Assembly: GCA_029882675.1 (NCBI GenBank)
Contig: JAOUKJ010000082.1
Coordinates: forward strand, 1 to 11,237
Reading direction: 5' to 3'
DNA from: Cyclobacteriaceae bacterium
GTDB lineage: Bacteria > Bacteroidota > Bacteroidia > Cytophagales > Cyclobacteriaceae
Length of the DNA: 11,237 nt
Shown: positions 6,184 to 11,237 of the stretch, one piece after another
How the letters are laid out: the number at the start of each line of letters is the position of its first letter
How positions within the stretch are numbered: position 1 is the first letter of the stretch
The notes under the pieces: model-generated
Seen by the model: only the letters and a program-made list of their open reading frames with translations
Told to the model about the DNA's origin: nothing
The model's database searches: none
Position numbers and translations under genes: made by a program

Positions 6184-7525
6184 AAAAACCTTTATCGGGC
6201 TGGTTTTGCTACCAGCCTTTTTTTTGTCTTGTGAAAGGGAAGACCTTGAAATCGGGTTGCCGCCTCAGGACAATATATTCAATTTAAATTATCTGGAGTA
6301 TGTGCCGCAAGCTACTATGTTTTGGAGGGATTCTATTCGCTCAGGCAGTCCGGATCGGTTGCTCGTAGGGGAATACTTTGATAATCATTTCGGGAGAGTA
6401 TCAGCCCAAGGCTACACTGAGCTTGATATGGATGTAAATGATTACATCTATATTGCCGCCGATGCAATCGTAGAACGCATGGATCTTAAACTGGTTCATG
6501 ATTATACTTATGGAGCAGACAATTATGCTATACAACGCTTTGATGTATACTTGCTCCAGTCAAATTATGATTCGGCTACTCTTTTTAATCCCTATAAATT
6601 CAAGGGGCTATTACTTGACAGCCTGATTGGTTCTGTTGATTATACACTGGGCATTCCCGATGGGAAAGCAGATACCCTTACCGTAAACCTTTCCCAGCAA
6701 TTTGCCGAGGTGATTTTCGATTCTCTGAAAACGAATACTGAGCTCATGAAAAAAGGCCGCCTCCGCGACCTGGTGACAGGGATCAGTATCAAAACAGGAT
6801 TAGCCAATAAGGGAATTCTCGGTTTTAATGCCGGTGATGGGCAATCGCGTATCGAACTGTATTACCGGCAAACTATTGATGGTGATTTAGAAAAAATGAC
6901 CATTGATTTTAGTGCTTTCAGGCACAATCAGATTTCACCAAATGCCTATGATTTTGACCGAACAGGAACTCCGCTCGAAGGGCTGACCACCTTTTATCAA
7001 AGCTACGATCCCAACGATGGAAAAATCTATCTCCAGGAAGGTGGTGGAGTAAGCGTGACTTTGGATATGCTCCCCTTCACGGCTGTTATGGATACCGTAG
7101 ACAACATCGTTATCAACAATGCCTATCTGGAGATATCCAACCCTGAAGATACTTATCCCTTCAATTACGTGCCTTCAACCATTGATCTGTGGTTAACCAA
7201 TGCGAGCAACCGGTATCAGTTTCTCAATGGTAATGCGCGAAAAATATATGATAACAACCGTTCGGATTCACTGAGTGTGGCCTTTGGCAACAGCAGTAAC
7301 CTGTTTCCTACCCGGCTTAAATATCAAATGGTAGATACTCTTTCAAAAGAAGGAAGGTACCTCGCTGATATCACCTTTTTTATTCAGAACGTGATAGATG
7401 ACCAGGCAGACCTGACGCAGATTTTACTTTCCACCCCTTCCGACAGGCACTCGGTGAACAGGCTGGTTACCGACAGAAACAACGTCAAAATTAAACTGTT
7501 CTATACCACCCGAGTAAAAGAGTAG
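6167..7525 (+). CDS. DUF4270-family lipoprotein
   Basis: The protein has 452 residues. A type II signal peptide covers 1-21, with R6 and K7, a hydrophobic core, and lipobox FLSC giving lipid-modified C22. Acidic residues directly after the cysteine (CERED) are compatible with outer-membrane or surface delivery in Bacteroidota, though not a perfect export motif. The first conserved block of DUF4270, LLVGEYFDNHFGRVSA, is at 65-80; the rest is beta-rich with many D, N and Y residues, as in the family. Function is unknown. The frame is open upstream to 6074, but only the ATG at 6167 puts the signal peptide at the N-terminus. It overlaps the GT5-like gene by 17 nt, so translation is probably coupled. 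It ends 100 nt before the first strong hairpin. Confidence 0.82.
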   Translation: MTLWVRKTFIGLVLLPAFFLSCEREDLEIGLPPQDNIFNLNYLEYVPQATMFWRDSIRSGSPDRLLVGEYFDNHFGRVSAQGYTELDMDVNDYIYIAADAIVERMDLKLVHDYTYGADNYAIQRFDVYLLQSNYDSATLFNPYKFKGLLLDSLIGSVDYTLGIPDGKADTLTVNLSQQFAEVIFDSLKTNTELMKKGRLRDLVTGISIKTGLANKGILGFNAGDGQSRIELYYRQTIDGDLEKMTIDFSAFRHNQISPNAYDFDRTGTPLEGLTTFYQSYDPNDGKIYLQEGGGVSVTLDMLPFTAVMDTVDNIVINNAYLEISNPEDTYPFNYVPSTIDLWLTNASNRYQFLNGNARKIYDNNRSDSLSVAFGNSSNLFPTRLKYQMVDTLSKEGRYLADITFFIQNVIDDQADLTQILLSTPSDRHSVNRLVTDRNNVKIKLFYTTRVKE

Positions 7526-7610
7526 CGCTAGCGCGGTAGGCGGGCTATCTGGATGGCTACCTCACCCCACTCAGCGTCTCAAAGCAAGGACGGCGAACGG
7601 GTACAACTTT
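7525..7610. other. GC-richer non-coding block after the DUF4270 gene
   Basis: Directly after the stop codon the composition becomes visibly GC-richer than the surrounding intergenic DNA. A perfect 10-bp palindrome GCGCTAGCGC (7525-7534) begins on the last base of the stop codon. Arms GGTAG (7535-7539) and CTACC (7557-7561) can pair. No reading frame or known RNA is recognised. It might be a dispersed intergenic repeat or the 3' UTR of the upstream gene. Confidence 0.3.
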
Positions 7611-7611
7611 T

Positions 7612-7674
7612 ATGAATAATAAAGTAAAGGCCGAAGACAAGGTGTTAAACTCGTCTTCGGCCTTTGCTATTCAT
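7612..7674. terminator. Long hairpin 1, likely bidirectional terminator
   Basis: Perfect 13-bp arms AAAGGCCGAAGAC (7626-7638) and GTCTTCGGCCTTT (7653-7665) flank a 14-nt loop. Outer arms ATGAATA (7612-7618) and TATTCAT (7668-7674) extend the structure across a small internal loop. The stem closes in A and T runs on both sides, as in bidirectional terminators. It can end DUF4270 transcription on the plus strand. Confidence 0.7.
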
Positions 7675-7687
7675 GAATTCTACAAAG

Positions 7688-7717
7688 TACCTAAAATCCG
7701 CAAACGTATTTTAGGTA
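7688..7717. repeat. Hairpin 2 between convergent genes
   Basis: Perfect 10-bp arms TACCTAAAAT (7688-7697) and ATTTTAGGTA (7708-7717) flank a 10-nt centre that can add two more C-G pairs around CAAA. The stem is AT-rich with only short T-tracts after it. It could be an auxiliary terminator or a protein site; function is not clear. Confidence 0.45.
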
Positions 7718-7761
7718 TTAAAGAAAAAGATGTTTTCCCGCCCCAGGGGGCGGGAAAACAT
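7718..7761 (-). terminator. Hairpin 3, strong terminator for the Gfo/Idh gene
   Basis: Perfect 15-bp arms at 7730-7744 and 7747-7761 flank only two bases; each arm has a CCCGCCCC/GGGGCGGG core, so the natural loop is about four bases. On the minus strand the stem is followed by CTTTTTCTTTA (7729-7719), a strong U-tract. This makes it an intrinsic terminator for the minus-strand oxidoreductase, 142 nt past its stop. Plus-strand flanks are less T-rich. Confidence 0.75.
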
Positions 7762-7902
7762 TTAAAATACATTCTTATTGGTGCACTTGAATAAGTGAGT
7801 AACCTTTGAATTAAAAACGTACTATTTGGTTATATTTAAAACATTTTAAAATGCTTTTTAAAGCCGCTTGCGCATATAAGGAAGTAGAAACTTACTTATT
7901 AT
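7762..7902. other. AT-rich 3' flank of the Gfo/Idh gene, no gene
   Basis: No convincing reading frame is present. Minor structures are a 5-bp hairpin CACTT/AAGTG at 7784-7797 and a weak AT-rich hairpin with one bulge at 7838-7858. Neither is strong enough to assign a role, and the minus-strand transcript probably runs through to hairpin 3. Confidence 0.4.
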
Positions 7903-9246
7903 TTACACCCGGTCAGGCACTTCAAAACCCTGGCGATAATTCCGGGTAAGCATAGCATCTGCCTCCGGATCATTAATAAATTTCTCCGCCTCCGGATTAA
8001 AGTTTAATACTTTTCCTAACCTGTAGGCAATGTTTCCAAGGTGTGCTAAACCGGAAGAAAGGTGTGCGGTTTCAACAGGGCCATTGAGAATGCTCTTATC
8101 ATGGCTGCGAACGGCCTCAATAAAGTTGGCAAAGTGTCCGTCTGTACCACCTGCACCTCTGTCATATTCTGATCCTGCGGGCCCACCGTCCTGGCCTGAC
8201 TTGCCTGGTGTTCTGTCCTGACCCATATAGGTTTTATATTTGTCATATCCTTCAACGACCAGAATCCCTTTGTCCCCGTAGAAAATATTACCTACAGTAG
8301 CGCCTTCTTCGGTATTTGTACACCAGGGACGTACTTCAAATTGAATAATTTTATTTTCTTCCGGATAATTATAGATCGATGTAAGCACTTCAGGCACTTC
8401 TTTACAGTCATCCCACAGAAATTTACCGCCCATTGAGGTAATTTGTGTTGGTAAGCCAACGTCTAAGCCCCACATACAAAGGTCGGTTTCATGAATTCCC
8501 TGATTACCTACATCACCATTGCCGTAATCCCAGTGCCAATGCCAGTTATAATGAACAAGGTTTTTGGAAAATGGGCGTTTTGGAGCAGGTCCGGTCCACA
8601 AATCATAATCAATACCATCGGGAACAGGAGAGAATCCCTGATCACCAATGTCTGCCCTCCAACGAAAGACCAGGCCACGTGCCATGTACACCCTTCCGAT
8701 ATACCCATCACGCATTAATTCAATGGCCTCGTTTACCGCTGGTGAACTTCTTAATTGCACCCCGTGCTGCACAATACGGTCGTATTTTTCAGCGGCCTCA
8801 ACCATTTTGCGGCCTTCAAAAATGTTGTGTGAGCCAGGTTTTTCAACATAAACATCCTTTCCGGCCTGGCAAGCCCAGATCACCGAAAGTGCATGCCAAT
8901 GGTTTGGCGAAGCAATACTTACCACGTCTATGTCCTTGTTATCCATTACCCGTCGTAAATCCTGCTCAAGGGCAACATCTTTGTTATAGGTCTTCTTAAA
9001 GTCTTTTTGACGTTCCTTCAGGATGTTCATATCCGGATCACATAAAGTGGTGATCTGAACATTCTTCTGGGCCATCAGCCCTTTGATATGCGCTTTCCCG
9101 CGTCCATTTACGCCCAAAACAGCGGCATTAATGCGATCATTCGCACCAAAAACATTGGATGAAAGGATGGTAGGAGCCACAATAGTTGCTGATCCTGCCA
9201 CTGCCGTCTTCTTTAAGAACGATCTTCTCGATGATTCCATATTCAT
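7903..9246 (-). CDS. Tat-exported Gfo/Idh/MocA-family oxidoreductase
   Basis: The protein has 447 residues. A twin-arginine signal (SRRSFLKK at 6-13, then a hydrophobic stretch with likely cleavage near 30-35) predicts export with bound cofactor. The Rossmann fold has GVNGRG at 45-50. The family EKP motif is at 135-137, its lysine being the usual catalytic residue, and SPNHWH (113-118) is also typical. The C-terminal domain has the WHWHWDYGNGDVGNQGIHETD-type segment (235-255), where H252 and D255 are likely active-site residues. Members oxidise or rearrange sugars and related alcohols with NAD(P); some keep NAD tightly bound, which fits Tat export. The substrate is unknown. The ATG at 9244-9246 is used, but the ATG two codons later (9238-9240) is equally possible. 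It is divergent from a sulfatase, suggesting carbohydrate use. Confidence 0.9.
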   Translation of the reverse strand: MNMESSRRSFLKKTAVAGSATIVAPTILSSNVFGANDRINAAVLGVNGRGKAHIKGLMAQKNVQITTLCDPDMNILKERQKDFKKTYNKDVALEQDLRRVMDNKDIDVVSIASPNHWHALSVIWACQAGKDVYVEKPGSHNIFEGRKMVEAAEKYDRIVQHGVQLRSSPAVNEAIELMRDGYIGRVYMARGLVFRWRADIGDQGFSPVPDGIDYDLWTGPAPKRPFSKNLVHYNWHWHWDYGNGDVGNQGIHETDLCMWGLDVGLPTQITSMGGKFLWDDCKEVPEVLTSIYNYPEENKIIQFEVRPWCTNTEEGATVGNIFYGDKGILVVEGYDKYKTYMGQDRTPGKSGQDGGPAGSEYDRGAGGTDGHFANFIEAVRSHDKSILNGPVETAHLSSGLAHLGNIAYRLGKVLNFNPEAEKFINDPEADAMLTRNYRQGFEVPDRV

Positions 9247-9302
9247 TTGTATGTTAGTATTAGGTTAAAAAAAGTATATTCGTTTCCAGTTATTCGGATT
9301 AT

Positions 9303-9314
9303 AAAAGCGCTTTT
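9303..9314. promoter_or_regulatory. LacI/cre-like palindromic operator candidate
   Basis: The perfect 12-bp palindrome AAAAGCGCTTTT resembles LacI-family operators, whose centre is typically AAGCGCTT, as in cre sites. It lies 57 nt upstream of the oxidoreductase ATG, where a regulator could control that gene or both divergent genes. No LacI-family gene is in the window. Confidence 0.45.
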
Positions 9315-9362
9315 GAACAGTGACGCCATTCTCGCTGCATAATCACATCACTTTTACGATGT

Positions 9363-9378
9363 ATATCATGTATGATAT
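9363..9378. promoter_or_regulatory. Near-perfect palindrome, second operator candidate
   Basis: Perfect 7-bp arms ATATCAT and ATGATAT are separated by GT. The 16-bp site lies 48 nt from the LacI-like palindrome in the same divergent gap. Its symmetry suggests a dimeric regulator, but the family cannot be told. Confidence 0.35.
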
Positions 9379-9641
9379 GACCGCTAAAAATAGGTTATAA
9401 TATAGGTACAACAAAACAGTTTTAATTTATTTTTCATTCAAAAAATCAGTTCAACCCTTGATTCCCTTTTGACATTTACCTCTTCAGGGACAATGATGTT
9501 ATGTGTATACATCGGGCCATCTACGTAAGATTAATATGCAACACATGAATAATTCAGGATATAAACCGGCCTTTTAAATAAAATTAGGTTTTGCCAACCC
9601 AATTATATTATCTTTCTTCATAAAATTTTAAAAACCAACAT

Positions 9642-11237
9642 ATGAAGTCACTGTCCAATCGCTCTCTGGTAATTGTTCTGCTTTTTTTCTTTCTGGTTCT
9701 GCTGACCGGCAGCTGTAACCAAACACAAAAGGGAGATCAAATTGCCACCAAACGTCCCAACATCCTTTTTGCCATAAGTGATGACCAATCATTTGCCCAT
9801 ACCAGCTTTGCCGGCTCCAAATTTGTCAATACCCCAGCCTTTGACCGGATCGCCTCCGAAGGCATCTATTTCACCAACTGTATAGCCGGTTCACCCGGTT
9901 GTGCACCTTCCAGAAGCACAATTGCTACCGGCCGTTATCACTGGCAAAACGAACAATCCGGGCAGCATGCTTCCTCCTGGATGAAGAAACACGTCCCTTT
10001 CATCGATTTGCTGGAAGCCAATGGGTACATCACCGGACGGACAGGGAAAGGGGTTTCCCCCTTCCAATATGCCCGTGATGCCAACGACTCCTTATGGCGG
10101 GCCACCGATGCCGGAGGTGTTGAACATAGTAACATCAGCTATAAAGAAGGCCCAAATGATGAGCGTACAGCAAAGGGCATAGGATCGACTGATTACGCCG
10201 AAAACTTTAAGTATTTTCTGCAAAACGTACGTAAAGACAAGCCCTTCTTTTTCTGGTATGGTGCCAAAGAACCCCATAGGTCGTTTGAGCAGGACTCCTG
10301 GAAGCGCAATAACAAAAAGCTGGAAGACGTGGAGGTGCCCGGGTTCTTCCCCGACCATGATATTGTTCGGGGCGACATGTTGGATTATGCCGTTGAAATA
10401 GAGTGGTTTGATTTACACTTACAACGCATGCTGACTTATTTGGAGGAAATTGGAGAATTGGAAAACACGATTGTCATTGTCACTGCTGACAACGGGATGG
10501 CCTTTCCAAGGGCCAAGGCCAACGGCTACGAATATGGCGTGCACGTACCTATGGCTATACGTTTTCCCAAAGAATACCCCGGAGCACGTAGGGTTCAAGA
10601 CCCGATAAGCTTTGCTGACATTGCCCCCACCATTCTTGAGCTTACACAAACCCGCACGGAAGGGATGCTACCCATTTCGGGAAAGAGCATCTTACATATC
10701 CTGCGTTCTGAAAAGCAAGGCATCGTAGATGAACACAAAAAATATGTTTTTTCAGGCCGTGAACGTCACTCTTCTTCCCGTTATAACAACCGGGGGTATC
10801 CCCAGCGTATCATCCGCAGTAAGGATTTCCTCTACATCTGGAACATCAAGCCCGAGCGCTGGCCGGCCGGCGCACCTCAACGCCTTGTTTCTGATGGTAT
10901 GGATGATGTCCACCCAATGTACGGGATAGACCAGGCCGGTATACACCAATCACAATGGGCCTTTACCGACATTGATGCAGCCCCGACAAAATCTTTTATC
11001 GTTGAACACCGCAATGATCAGGCCCTGACAAAGGAAGGTGTAAGCATGATGGACTACTTCAATTGGGCACATGCCAAACGACCCGAATACGAGCTGTTTG
11101 ACATCAGTAAAGATCCTTTTTGCCTGAACAACCTGGCGGGCAATGCGCAACATGCCCTGATAGAAAAGGAAATGAAGGAAGCCTTGATGCAGGAATTGAC
11201 AATATCAGAAGACCCCCGCGTTGTAGGGCCCGACAAA
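9642..11237 (+). CDS. Type I sulfatase lipoprotein (3' end outside the window)
   Basis: The frame opens at the ATG 9642-9644 and stays open for 532 codons to the window edge, so the gene is 3'-partial. Residues 1-24 form a lipoprotein-type signal ending TGSC, with C25 as lipid site. The formylglycine signature CAPSR is at 87-91 in SPGCAPSRSTIATGR; C87 would be converted to formylglycine by a maturase not present here. Alkaline-phosphatase-fold metal and active-site residues are visible: DD at 47-48, K136 in TGKG, H212 in KEPHRSF, and D283/N284 in TADNG. It hydrolyses sulfate esters, probably on a polysaccharide, in the periplasm or on the cell surface. The substrate is not readable. The start is chosen for its signal peptide; the leader is A-rich without a Shine-Dalgarno. 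It is divergent from the Gfo/Idh gene. Confidence 0.93.
   Translation, partial: MKSLSNRSLVIVLLFFFLVLLTGSCNQTQKGDQIATKRPNILFAISDDQSFAHTSFAGSKFVNTPAFDRIASEGIYFTNCIAGSPGCAPSRSTIATGRYHWQNEQSGQHASSWMKKHVPFIDLLEANGYITGRTGKGVSPFQYARDANDSLWRATDAGGVEHSNISYKEGPNDERTAKGIGSTDYAENFKYFLQNVRKDKPFFFWYGAKEPHRSFEQDSWKRNNKKLEDVEVPGFFPDHDIVRGDMLDYAVEIEWFDLHLQRMLTYLEEIGELENTIVIVTADNGMAFPRAKANGYEYGVHVPMAIRFPKEYPGARRVQDPISFADIAPTILELTQTRTEGMLPISGKSILHILRSEKQGIVDEHKKYVFSGRERHSSSRYNNRGYPQRIIRSKDFLYIWNIKPERWPAGAPQRLVSDGMDDVHPMYGIDQAGIHQSQWAFTDIDAAPTKSFIVEHRNDQALTKEGVSMMDYFNWAHAKRPEYELFDISKDPFCLNNLAGNAQHALIEKEMKEALMQELTISEDPRVVGPDK

Larger units (their letters stand above)
9247..9641. promoter_or_regulatory. Divergent regulatory region between oxidoreductase and sulfatase genes
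   Basis: This 395-nt AT-rich gap has no supported gene. It holds the two palindromes listed separately (9303-9314 and 9363-9378), a short palindrome TGTATACA (9504-9511) and an imperfect hairpin (9582-9604, 8 of 9 pairs) upstream of the sulfatase ATG. No clean TAnnTTTG box was found for either gene. The closest are TACTTTTT on the minus strand (about 9270-9277) and TATCTTTC on the plus strand (about 9608-9615), so these promoters may need an activator. Confidence 0.5.

Noticed and set aside
7612..7794. Plus-strand 60-codon frame in the hairpin region
   Set aside because: It reads straight through all three hairpins, so its sequence is dictated by the inverted repeats; no family resemblance.
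8445..8999. Plus-strand open frame of 184 codons antisense to the Gfo/Idh gene
   Set aside because: It lies wholly within a well-supported oxidoreductase gene, its product has no family features, and its proline, histidine and arginine richness is typical of an antisense shadow.
1..11237. Search for CRISPR arrays, tRNA or rRNA genes, transposases, integrase sites and defence genes
   Set aside because: No regularly spaced direct repeats, cloverleaf-like segments, transposase motifs or target duplications were seen by eye.

Overview
The window looks like a chromosomal segment of a free-living, probably aquatic member of the Bacteroidota (Cytophagales-like). Supporting signs are a DUF4270 lipoprotein next to an orphan glycogen-synthase N-domain, a stand-alone heptose-phosphate adenylyltransferase, TAnnTTTG promoter boxes, A-rich leaders without clear Shine-Dalgarno sequences, and a Tat-exported Gfo/Idh oxidoreductase facing a lipoprotein sulfatase. 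The phylum is inferred from gene families and promoter style, not from a marker gene.

Layout. Positions 2-97 hold the tail of an unidentified plus-strand gene, ended by a strong bidirectional hairpin terminator. A small rhodanese and a Tat-type aldo/keto reductase follow on the minus strand, each apparently its own unit. Positions 1824-5258 (minus) form a tight five-gene operon read panC - panD - flippase-like membrane protein - rfaE2/hldE-C - YugP-like zinc protease, with gaps of 7 and 11 nt and overlaps of 8 and 4 nt. Divergent from it at 5380 (plus) is a two-gene unit: a half-length GT5 glycogen/starch synthase-like protein overlapping by 17 nt a DUF4270 lipoprotein.

A 377-nt gap between convergent genes (7526-7902) holds a GC-richer block and three consecutive perfect-stem hairpins, at least two of them good terminators. 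A Tat-type Gfo/Idh/MocA oxidoreductase (minus, 7903-9246) then faces, across a 395-nt regulatory gap, a type I sulfatase lipoprotein (plus, 9642 to the window end, still open). That gap contains a LacI/cre-like palindrome and a second near-perfect palindrome.

The central block joins coenzyme A precursor synthesis (panC, panD) to envelope building (ADP-heptose for LPS, a lipid-linked membrane protein, a membrane protease, a surface lipoprotein). The right end looks like use of sulfated or modified carbohydrate outside the cytoplasm. I saw no tRNA, rRNA, CRISPR array, transposase, phage or defence gene. Nothing here clearly amounts to a new multi-gene system. The best leads are the GT5 half-protein that lacks the family's ADP-glucose lysine and its coupling to DUF4270, the hairpin array, and the palindromes between the oxidoreductase and the sulfatase.
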